Assembly: GCF_001541095.1 (NCBI RefSeq)
Contig: NZ_LMXH01000001.1
Coordinates: 551,140-615,139 of the forward strand
Length of the DNA: 64,000 nt
Direction: 5' to 3'
Origin: Paenibacillus sp. FJAT-26967
GTDB taxonomy: Bacteria; Bacillota; Bacilli; Paenibacillales; NBRC-103111
Shown: one piece after another, positions 55,101 to 61,403 of the stretch
Position numbering within the stretch: the stretch's first letter is position 1
Layout: each line of letters starts with the position of its first letter
The notes under the pieces: generated by a model
Databases searched by the model: none
Told to the model about the DNA's origin: nothing
Seen by the model: only the letters and a program-made list of their open reading frames with translations
Translations under genes and position numbers: made by a program

Positions 55101-57607
55101 CCCATGTAGTCACTGTCCTTCACTTCGTACCTTCGATGCTGAGCGTATTCCTGGCTAGTGCGGCTTCGGGGCATATGTCCTATGGGCAGCTTTCCAGTTT
55201 GAAGTACGTTTTTGCGAGCGGGGAAGCTTTACAGAAGAAAACAGTGACGGTGTTTAACGAGGGTATAGGTACCTATGGGCCGTGCAAGCTTATTAATTTA
55301 TACGGGCCGACGGAAGCGACTATTGATGTCACTTATTATAATTGTCCGGCGGATTCCCTTCCGGATTCGATTCCTATCGGGAAGCCCATCAGCAACACGC
55401 AGGTCTATGTGGTTCACGAAGATATGCAGATGCAGCCTATCGGCGTAATCGGCGAGCTATGCATCGGAGGAGCCGGAGTGGCACGCGGATATATTAATAA
55501 ACCGGAGCTGACTCGCGAGAAATTCGTGGACAACCCATTTGTACCCGGACAAAGGATGTACAGAACAGGCGACCTGGCAAGATGGACAAGCGCCGGAGAG
55601 ATTGAATATCTGGGCAGAATGGATCATCAGTGTAAAGTGCGCGGATACCGGATCGAGCTCGGTGAAATTGAAAAAACGCTTCTGCTCCATAACTCCGTTA
55701 CGGATGCTATCGTGCTGGCGAGAGAAGATGCGGACGGTTCCAAGCAGCTATGCGCATACGTTATTGCCGCACAGACGGAGCTGCTGCCGGGCGATCTGAG
55801 GATCTTCTTAGCGGCTAAATTGCCTGAGTACATGATACCTTCCCATTTGATCATCATGGACAGCTTTCCGCTGACGGCCAATCAGAAGGTAGACCGCAAG
55901 AAGCTGCCTGAGCCGCAGGAGTCGGCAAATGGAATTACCGAGTACGCGGCACCGGCTGACCACTTGGAGGCTCTATGCGTCCAAATCCTGACGGATGTTC
56001 TGGAAGCCCGCCAAGTCGGGATGAACGATAATTATTTCGAATTGGGCGGTAATTCCATCCATGCGATTCAAATTTCAGCCGCCATGTATCAACAGAATTA
56101 TAAATTAACGGTCCGTGATATTTTGCGGTCTCCCGATATACGCGGAATAGCCCGGCAGATCACTCCGCTTGAGAAGAAAGCGCATCAAGGTTATGTATCC
56201 GGTGAAGTCGTTCTTACTCCGATCCAGAAGTGGTTCTTCGGGCAAGACTTTGCAGAGAGTCATTACTGGAATCAAGCTGTGATGCTCCAATTCAACGAAC
56301 GTGTAGACCCAGACAAGCTGGTTCAGTGTTTTAGCGGCTTAATCGCGCATCACGATGCGCTAAGAATGACGTATAGGCTGGAAGGTGAAGCCGTCTCCCA
56401 GTTCAACCGCGGTCCGGAAGGTGAGTTTTTCTCTCTTGAAAAATTTGATTTCCGGGAAATATCGGACTTCGCAAGCCGGATTACGGAAGAATCGGAGCGT
56501 ATACAAGGCAGCATCCGTCTGGACGGGGGACAGCTCGTTAAGCTTGGATTGTTCCAGACAGCACAGCAGGATCATCTTCTGATTGCCATTCATCATCTGG
56601 TCATAGACGCTGTATCCTGGAGGATTCTGCTGGAAGATTTGTATGCGTCCTACTCGCAAGCAAGCGGACAAACGGCTATTCGAATGAAAAGCAAAACGCA
56701 TTCGTTCATGGAATGGGCGGATTTCCTCAATCAATATGCCGATAGCAGCGAGCTGCTGAAGGAAGCGGCTTATTGGCATGAGCTTGCTGATATGCCATGC
56801 ATGCCTCTTCCGAAGGATTTTCCTGACGGAGTGACTCCGGAGACGGGACCAAACATGCTCGTTTCAATGGAATTAAACGAGGAAGAAACGAACCGCTTGC
56901 TGCATGGGGTTCACCAAGCCTATAACACGGATATGAACGATATTTTGTTGACGGCTTTAGGACTCGCTCTTAAGGACTGGACGCAGCATACTGCGTTTAC
57001 CGTTTATTTGGAGGGACACGGCCGGGAGGAGCTGTTTGAAGGCATCTCCGTATCCCGTACGGTGGGATGGTTCACTTCTTTGTATCCGGTCCATCTTGAC
57101 ATGGAGTATGAAGATCTGTCCTATCAGATTAAAACCGTGAAGGAATCGCTCCGGCAAATCCCGTCCAAAGGAATCGGCTTCGGGATTCTGGCTTACATGA
57201 CGGACCTTACCAGCCAGGATTTAGCGCTTAAAGTGCCTGAGCCGGACATTTGCTTCAACTATTTGGGGGAATTCGGCAAGGAAACCGCTAATGACATGTT
57301 CCGGTTGTCTGACATTTCTGCGGGAGCGACGCGCAGTCCGTCTGCAAAATCGCCTTATTCACTGGATATCAACGGCGTTGTGGCGGAGGGACGCTTATCG
57401 ATCTCCTTTACTTTCGCGCCGCAGGAATATAAAAGCGGTTCGATCACGAAGCTGTCCGGCATGTTCAAAGATCATTTGCGCGCCCTTATTGAGCACTGCT
57501 CAGCTTCTGAAGCACCGCAGAATACACCGTCGGATTATGGGACCAGGGATTTGTCAATTGAAGAAGTGGAGGATATTCTCGAAATCTTCAAAACAATTCA
57601 TGAGTGA
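46172..57607 (+). CDS. Hybrid PKS-NRPS P8: KS-KR-ACP-C-A-PCP-C-A(Ser)-PCP-E
   Basis: A 3811-residue hybrid; the ATG at 46172 has GGAGG six bases upstream, while upstream extension would overlap AT2. KS has Cys203 (NTACSSAL, ETHGTGT). KR has TGGLGGIG and Tyr1029. ACP Ser1192. C1 HHIISDG (His1381). A1 is odd: where FDxxxxE is expected it reads THAVGVID (His1899), and GPTE is replaced by GSSE, so the Asp that binds an alpha-amino group is missing and the substrate may not be an alpha-amino acid. PCP1 Ser2249. C2 HHIIVDG (His2431). A2 gives D-V-W-H-F-S-L-I-D, the serine code (Asp2941). PCP2 Ser3295. The final epimerase has HHLVIDAVSW (His3474) and FNYLGEF, giving D-Ser. The tail DLSIEEVEDILEIFKTIHE resembles a communication-type donor for P9. 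Confidence 0.92.
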   Translation: MKSKLFDMDAESWDAEDQHFQIQEISKRDVAIVGMSSNIAHAQNIQQFWDILRTGQDCIAPLPQGRKEDVDHYFSYMNHINGREGRPEYSEFAYLNEIDQFDYSFFGLSPKEAQLMDPNQRLFLQLAWEAIEDAGYSGGKIRGSKTGVFVGFGGDILYKQLIANVEPDSAAFALAGNLDAIIASRISYLLDLKGPSMLINTACSSALVAIYMACQEIRSGNCDLFLVGSININMLPVESEIKLGLESSSNRSRAFDDEADGTGGGEGGGVLVLKPLQNALRDGDHIYGVIKGCAINQDGSSNGITAPNPAAQEEVIVRAWEDARIDPQTITYIETHGTGTKLGDPIEFEGLQKAFRRTTSKKHFCAIGSVKSNIGHLNHAAGIAGIIKAVLSLHHKQLPPSLHIFRPNKEIDFKRSPLYINDTLSDWETEGVPRRCGVSSFGLSGTNCHIVLEEAPEVKKQLQPAGKGPYLLSLSAKSEEALTDLVRKYSLQIPVWSDEQLGDICYTANVGREQFAYRAGFCIRSLEELASQLESYLEGSNQFSPESPPKLTAQEKQELSAEAVLLVRSHSERDKADETVLSRLCQLYMNGADVPFQELYANQKHRLVSLPTYPFQKKRCWIDIPVIETGEEAMYHGVRWEASPQTSARAGEGDNVLIIGSSPEKIGSLAACFELNGSHAVQVLPGTDGFRAVNENAYTLSYCEDDYRELADFIANRHITRIIHFYDAEEISTKEQLEESQRTGVSHLFQLSKTLMNRDLENDLEVILITPNVNPVDGSESQLYTQYAPMLGLGKVVSLESFRIRCRYIDVDPVTTLDEIYSEICSEFSQYGTAYRKGIRYAEILDRLSITGNQDDAGMKLKENGVYVITGGLGGIGLEIAQDFASRAKVNLCLISRSSLPPKEEWDAVLAGSDNPKLLRSLRIIREIEQYGSEVRCYAADIAEEAQVAPIMDELRSRYGTIDGVIHGAGIIGEGLIVGKGDELFNRALSPKLYGTWLLDRLTRSDDLDFFVLFSSVTSLTGAPGHGAYTAGNSYLDIFAANRSLEGKKTVTVNWATWLEVGVAVDYGVNVDGLFKVLTTKDAIGAFHQLMESGMSRVIVGKINYEDEVVQLNDDSQIRLSADIVRTIRHKSKELESASTSPAQSITPVELQGREGEPYTDTELQVASIFGFVLGYESLNIDDNFYELGGDSILAIKIVNGIQQCFDMKVEISQILKNHPTVSGLAAYLDRLRSSEGERGCTDSVKAIQPVGKAGHYPVSASQKRLFTLNQFEPDNVSYNMPLVMRIDGSLNTDRIHHAVHELVARHEAFRTSFTLVDGEPVQIIHEEAGFGMENYQCREHEVDEVIRSFVRPFDLETAPLFRAALITVTDTLHLLLIDMHHIISDGTSISILIQEFADSYQGKELPPVRIQYKDYAVWQNDLLGTPYIERQEKYWLDSYSGELPDVQLPSDYPRPSSFNYEGDVYEFGIDPKATHEMRVFCQKNGATIFHFLLSAYYVLLSRLAKSEDIVVGVPVIGRSQEEVQSTIGMFINTIALRQHPAQGKKFTDLLNEVKENLLTAYENQDFQFEMLLEKIKAKREVNRTPLFDTVFNLQNTSFDHGVAVGDLVFTPQPFGDNSTKFDMTIHLDELADRIEMNCNYRTSLYKHESIKYLMGEYVELVRQLCADPNKVIAEYDLLNSTSLSKYCSAEVVERAAADTLVKRFEDIADRYENRDAVIVNTGSYSYGALNRQANQIAHAILDAPMNPGNAEAGRRVALLFEHGAEMIAAMLGTLKSGAAYVPLDPGFPAERLQEILESCSIGMIVTNDKNEGLSRQITGQRIPILNTNSLDESPDRSNPNVSIDSAQTAYIMYTSGSTGKPKGVVHTHSNVLAFIDRFTAELTIRPEDRISLFTSYTHAVGVIDILGALLSGAAVLPYDLKAEGGIDKLPAWLSWRQITIYHSIPSIFRYCFEEAVNLSPLEHIRLIILGGEAVYSRDVELFNATFSPSSQFVNLFGSSEVLIATINIIEWGQPISGKLIAAGLPVPEIELCIEADNGEEAGIFGKGEMVYRSRYLARGYWDNDESTEAAFGNSLTDGESAVFRSGDLARRLPDGTIEFLGRKDFQVKLRGYRIELNEIEIHLNHMNEIEKCVVGVVDGEEDEPQLVVCYETKNKLPLDKSHIQQLLKSKLPIYMVPSHYIHYETIPLTANYKIDRKELQKNMFASAVSLDGGTDPDIEMKLIECWKELLKADEIGAQANFFELGGHSLKATALISKIHRTFDVNISITDIFQYQTVREMAKLIAQANIERYAEIGKAAQAPYYPVSSSQKRMYLICQNDQVGTGYNVSGAVKLRGELDTDRFIGVFDELIQRHESLRTSFDIADGDVRQWIHGNVDFVVEQMECEDNEESIRQRVSGFIRPFNLGQAPLFRAALIRIDSGKHLFIYDMHHIIVDGTSVGLLIQDAMDLYEGHRLNELSIQYKDYAVWQHQMLTSDAAGRQREYWSGVFSGEIPILQLPLDYNRPAVKSFEGTVFTFEIGQELLNGLKQLAQREKATLNIVLLAAFQIVMAKYSRQQDIVVGTLVSGRTHVNAERVMGMFVNTLALRGYPEAGKAVADFIAETKESLLKALDHQNYPFDHLLQDLKVKTDVSRNPLFDVAFVLQNMERPELQLGGLTASPYPMHSVTSQFDLKFEANEAEEGIFVNVEYGTRLFKEETIRRMSAHYKNVLESICRNTEQKISEITLLTQEEQEQIRVINDTFAELYGGVDIVDDFESSVRRNPGKAALLCKDQKVTYAELNERANRLAWVLTDKGVGKDTIVGVMAERSVEMVVAILAILKSGGAYLPIDPQFPDERIAYMLRDSGARIILTVEALLHRIEYDVDTILLDQAHPGIADNLIGCRRPDSLAYVIYTSGSTGQPKGVMIEHGSLKNRLHWMQQNYPIGEKDVILQKTNYTFDVSVWEFLWPLSEGAALSLLEVGGEKDPVTIAETVAAHVVTVLHFVPSMLSVFLASAASGHMSYGQLSSLKYVFASGEALQKKTVTVFNEGIGTYGPCKLINLYGPTEATIDVTYYNCPADSLPDSIPIGKPISNTQVYVVHEDMQMQPIGVIGELCIGGAGVARGYINKPELTREKFVDNPFVPGQRMYRTGDLARWTSAGEIEYLGRMDHQCKVRGYRIELGEIEKTLLLHNSVTDAIVLAREDADGSKQLCAYVIAAQTELLPGDLRIFLAAKLPEYMIPSHLIIMDSFPLTANQKVDRKKLPEPQESANGITEYAAPADHLEALCVQILTDVLEARQVGMNDNYFELGGNSIHAIQISAAMYQQNYKLTVRDILRSPDIRGIARQITPLEKKAHQGYVSGEVVLTPIQKWFFGQDFAESHYWNQAVMLQFNERVDPDKLVQCFSGLIAHHDALRMTYRLEGEAVSQFNRGPEGEFFSLEKFDFREISDFASRITEESERIQGSIRLDGGQLVKLGLFQTAQQDHLLIAIHHLVIDAVSWRILLEDLYASYSQASGQTAIRMKSKTHSFMEWADFLNQYADSSELLKEAAYWHELADMPCMPLPKDFPDGVTPETGPNMLVSMELNEEETNRLLHGVHQAYNTDMNDILLTALGLALKDWTQHTAFTVYLEGHGREELFEGISVSRTVGWFTSLYPVHLDMEYEDLSYQIKTVKESLRQIPSKGIGFGILAYMTDLTSQDLALKVPEPDICFNYLGEFGKETANDMFRLSDISAGATRSPSAKSPYSLDINGVVAEGRLSISFTFAPQEYKSGSITKLSGMFKDHLRALIEHCSASEAPQNTPSDYGTRDLSIEEVEDILEIFKTIHE

Positions 57608-57629
57608 GGATGGAATGGAGAGGGCAGCT

Positions 57630-60600
57630 ATGCGAGAAACGCTTGAGGTTCAAAAAATTTACCGGCTTACTCCGATGCAAGAGGGGATTCTGTACCATTC
57701 GCTGGTAGCTCCGCAAAGTGATGCGTATTTTGAGCTGACCACCTTGAAGATTGAAGGTCCCCTGGATATCGGATTATTCCAGGAGAGTTTTAACCAGCTG
57801 ATTCAGCGTCATGATGTGCTGCGTACGAATTTCGTCTACAGCAAGCTTAAGAAACCCCATCAGGTCATCTGTAAGAAGAGAAGGACAACGGTCAGCTACG
57901 AGGATTTGAGCACCCTACCGGAAGAGGAACGTTTGGAGAGGCTGGATGCTTTTAAAGCACAGGATAAAGCCAAAGGATTCGATCTGCTAAAAGACATTTT
58001 AATGAGGATTTGCATTTTTAAGCTGGGACCTGCGCAGTACACACTGATAAGAAGTCATCATCATATCATTCTGGACGGCTGGAGCTTAGCCCAGCTTACC
58101 CGGGAGCACTTTGAAATATACAACTCCCTGTGTACGTCCACAGAGAGCGATTATCCGGCTCCGCGTCCTTTTCAAGAATATGTTGACCGGCTTCAAAAGC
58201 AGTCCCCGGAGGATTATCGCGGCTACTGGTCCCGCGTCTTACAGGATTATGAGACTTCCGCTTCTGTGCCCAAGTACAAAATCAGCAGATCAGAGATCGA
58301 AGATCCGTATGCCAGGGCAGAGCTCACCTTCACGTTCGATGCGGAGTCTACTCAGCAATTAAATCAGTTGTCGCAGCGGTTTAAATGTACGATAAGCAAT
58401 GTATTTTATACCATTTGGGGCATTCTGCTGCAAAAATATAACCGTTCCGACGATGTTGTATTCGGCTCAGTCGTATCGGGAAGACCAGCAGACATGCAGG
58501 GCATCGACCGGATGGTCGGGTTGTTCGTCAATACGATACCGGTTCGGATACGCTGTGAATCCCGGGTGGCTTTCGCTGAGCTTTTGCATAAAGTACAGGA
58601 GGAATCGATAGCTTCCCAGAAATATGATTACGGTTCCCTGGCGGAAATATACAACTTGTCAGTGATGAAGCAGAATCTCTTCAATCACCTAATCGTCTTT
58701 GAGAACTTCCCTGTGGGAAAAGATCTCGTCGTATCGGGAGATGCCGATTTTCGCGTTACGGAATATCACATTGAAGAACAAACGAATTATGAAATGAATA
58801 TTATGGTTTGTCCTACGCCTGATTTTACATGGACCTTCGTGTATGACGAGCGTCAATACGAGCGGAGCCAGCTGGAAGAGACTGTGGGGCACTTCCAAAA
58901 AATACTGGAGCAGGTATCGCTTCATCCGGACACACCGGTTGCGGAAATCGAACTGCTCCGTCCGGAGGAGAAATTGCGGCTGACGGAATGGCCGCAAACG
59001 GCTTCTGCCGGGAAGGGCGAAGCTGTGACCCTATGCCGCCTGATTGAAGAACAAAGTGAGCAAAACCCTTCCGGACCGGCAGTTGTGTTTGACAACCGGA
59101 CGATTTCTTACGGCGAATTCATGACCGAAGCCAGTCGTCTGGCTTCGGTACTCAGAAGCAGGGGGATCGGTCCGGGTGATGTCGTCGGACTGCTGGCTGC
59201 AAGATCGCCGGATCTGCTGATCAGTTTTGTGGCGATCTGGAAGACCGGCGCTGCTTTTCTGCCGCTTGATGCGGAGCTTCCACCCGAAAGAATCGGATAT
59301 ATGCTTACCGATGGCGGAGCCAAGCTGCTTGTAACCGATCTTGACGATATTGTGGAACGCTGCTGCTGGAAAGGAGCAACTTTGTATCTGAAAGATGCCG
59401 ATCCGGGTGCAGAAGAGCAAACACAGGCTAGTTTCACGGCGCATCCCGAACAGCTTGCATATATATTGTATACGTCGGGTTCTACCGGTGAACCGAAGGG
59501 TGTCCAAATCAGGCATCGTTCTCTGGTGCATATGTTAGAAGGGTTATCCGAAGCCGTCCCGTTCCGTCAAGGCAAGACGATTCTAAGTGTCTCCAGCATC
59601 TGTTTTGATGTCTTTCTTGTGGAGACCTTGCTTGCTTTGGCAAACGGCCTGCGGATCGTGATGTCCAGCGAGCGGCAGCAGAAGGACCCGAAACAGCTCA
59701 GTAAACTGATTCAGGAACACGGGGTCGAGGTTGTACAGGCGACACCGTCCCGCTTGAAGCTGCTGTTGAATGAACCTTCTTTCGCTTCCTCTTGCGGGCA
59801 TTTGGAATATATCTTGGTTGCCGGGGAACAATTCCCTGTATCCCTGCTGCGCAGGGCGACGGAAATCATTCCCCGGACCGCCGTATACAATGTATACGGG
59901 CCTACGGAAGCGACTGTATATACGAGCATTAAACGGTTGACGGCGGATAAGCCTATTACGATAGGGCAACCTCTTGTCAATTACGGGGTCTATATTATAG
60001 ACCGTGCCGACAAGCTGCTTCCTGCCGGTGCGATCGGAGAATTGTGTATTGCAGGCAGTGGGCTTGCTCAAGGGTATGTTAACAAAGAAACGCTGACAAA
60101 CGAAAAATTCGGACTCTTGCGGATTGTGGACGGAAATAATTTACTGAAGGAAGAACGGATTTACCGGACCGGCGATCTTGCCAGACGCCTGCCGGACGGT
60201 GACATTGATTTTCTTGGAAGATTGGATCATCAGGAGAAAATACGGGGATTCCGGATTGAACCGGATGAAATCAGCAGCCGCCTGCAGTCTTACCCGGGTG
60301 TCCGTGATTGTATCGTTACCGTGAATAAGGACGAAACAGGGGACAAGTTCCTGACGGCGTATTATTTGTCGGAGCGCGAGATGACGGTAGATGAATTAAC
60401 GTCACATTTATCGAAGTTCCTGCCTTACTACATGATTCCGCAGTATTTCATCAGGCTGGAACAATTCCCGATGACACCGAGCGGTAAAATAAGCCTGCGG
60501 GATCTGCCGCTGCCCGGCGGCCACCGTCCGCATCTGGGTGTGGCTTATATGAAACCGAGTTCCGAAATTGAAACAACCATAGCTAGGTGCTGGGCCGGTG

Positions 60601-61376
60601 TTCTGAAAATTGACAACATCGGAGCGGGGGATAACTTCTTTGATCTGGGCGGCAATTCGATCAAATTGATTGAACTGCTGTCCCAGATGGATTTGCATTT
60701 TCCCGGTGCCGTGCAGATTACCGACTTCTTTGTACATCCGACAATCGCCAAGCTTGCTAAGCATATCGAGGCGGGCCGGAGGGAGATTACGACCATAGAG
60801 CCTGTGCGGCTCCCCGGAGAATATTTGAATCAGGCAGACCGGGAACGCGGAGAAGAGAACGTTGTTCTGCGCTATAAACTGGGCCCGGCACTAAGCAGCA
60901 TTCTAAACGAGCAGGCCGATCAAGACGGAGTCGGAACAGACGATGTCCTGATCGGTTTATTTGCTTTTCTGCTGGCTGAAATTACCGGGTCCAAGGCATT
61001 TCACATAACCGTTTATCTGAAAGAAAGATTAGGGTCCCTGCCTGTCGATTTAGAGGATCTGACGGATTTCACGAGCCTATACAAGAAGATCAATAATGAG
61101 CTGCTTAAGGCAGAGGCATTGAATGATCCGGTGAGCAGGCAAAACAATTCCGGACGGGATCAGGTATATATCGGTTTTTCGAGTTCCACGAGGATGCCGG
61201 AATCTGTACGGGCACTGTTTGATCTTGTTTTGGTAGTATCGGGGCAGAGCGGAGATCTGTCGCTCTTGCTGGAATATAACAGCCGTATGATGCAGGAAGA
61301 CAAAATGAACGAAATCTTAGCCAGAATCGGACAGTTAATAGAATTGGTTCATTCGCCTTTGGCCAATCGACCGTAA
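57630..61376 (+). CDS. NRPS P9: C-A-PCP-half-C
   Basis: A 1248-residue NRPS. C has HHIILDGWS (His144-145) with the opening LTPMQEGILYHSL, typical for acceptance of a D-residue, consistent with the epimerase that ends P8. A ~460-955 reads D-V-V-Q-L-A-V-V-Y. This is close in framework to the two glycine-activating domains here but I cannot assign it; a small side chain is plausible. PCP has Ser1010 (GGNSIKL). Residues ~1058-1248 are a half-C domain, before the KS of P10. I chose the ATG at 57630 because GGAGAGG lies about seven bases before it; ATG 57615 is possible but has a poorly spaced site. A much longer reading upstream overlaps P8 in another frame and is rejected. Confidence 0.9.
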   Translation: MRETLEVQKIYRLTPMQEGILYHSLVAPQSDAYFELTTLKIEGPLDIGLFQESFNQLIQRHDVLRTNFVYSKLKKPHQVICKKRRTTVSYEDLSTLPEEERLERLDAFKAQDKAKGFDLLKDILMRICIFKLGPAQYTLIRSHHHIILDGWSLAQLTREHFEIYNSLCTSTESDYPAPRPFQEYVDRLQKQSPEDYRGYWSRVLQDYETSASVPKYKISRSEIEDPYARAELTFTFDAESTQQLNQLSQRFKCTISNVFYTIWGILLQKYNRSDDVVFGSVVSGRPADMQGIDRMVGLFVNTIPVRIRCESRVAFAELLHKVQEESIASQKYDYGSLAEIYNLSVMKQNLFNHLIVFENFPVGKDLVVSGDADFRVTEYHIEEQTNYEMNIMVCPTPDFTWTFVYDERQYERSQLEETVGHFQKILEQVSLHPDTPVAEIELLRPEEKLRLTEWPQTASAGKGEAVTLCRLIEEQSEQNPSGPAVVFDNRTISYGEFMTEASRLASVLRSRGIGPGDVVGLLAARSPDLLISFVAIWKTGAAFLPLDAELPPERIGYMLTDGGAKLLVTDLDDIVERCCWKGATLYLKDADPGAEEQTQASFTAHPEQLAYILYTSGSTGEPKGVQIRHRSLVHMLEGLSEAVPFRQGKTILSVSSICFDVFLVETLLALANGLRIVMSSERQQKDPKQLSKLIQEHGVEVVQATPSRLKLLLNEPSFASSCGHLEYILVAGEQFPVSLLRRATEIIPRTAVYNVYGPTEATVYTSIKRLTADKPITIGQPLVNYGVYIIDRADKLLPAGAIGELCIAGSGLAQGYVNKETLTNEKFGLLRIVDGNNLLKEERIYRTGDLARRLPDGDIDFLGRLDHQEKIRGFRIEPDEISSRLQSYPGVRDCIVTVNKDETGDKFLTAYYLSEREMTVDELTSHLSKFLPYYMIPQYFIRLEQFPMTPSGKISLRDLPLPGGHRPHLGVAYMKPSSEIETTIARCWAGVLKIDNIGAGDNFFDLGGNSIKLIELLSQMDLHFPGAVQITDFFVHPTIAKLAKHIEAGRREITTIEPVRLPGEYLNQADRERGEENVVLRYKLGPALSSILNEQADQDGVGTDDVLIGLFAFLLAEITGSKAFHITVYLKERLGSLPVDLEDLTDFTSLYKKINNELLKAEALNDPVSRQNNSGRDQVYIGFSSSTRMPESVRALFDLVLVVSGQSGDLSLLLEYNSRMMQEDKMNEILARIGQLIELVHSPLANRP

Positions 61377-61403
61377 CTTACACAAGTCAGGAAGTGAAGG
61401 AAC

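Noticed and set aside
57291-57629. Upstream extension of the P9 reading frame
   Set aside because: It runs inside the epimerase domain of P8 in another frame and encodes Arg/Ser-rich nonsense; the C domain starts only after 57630.
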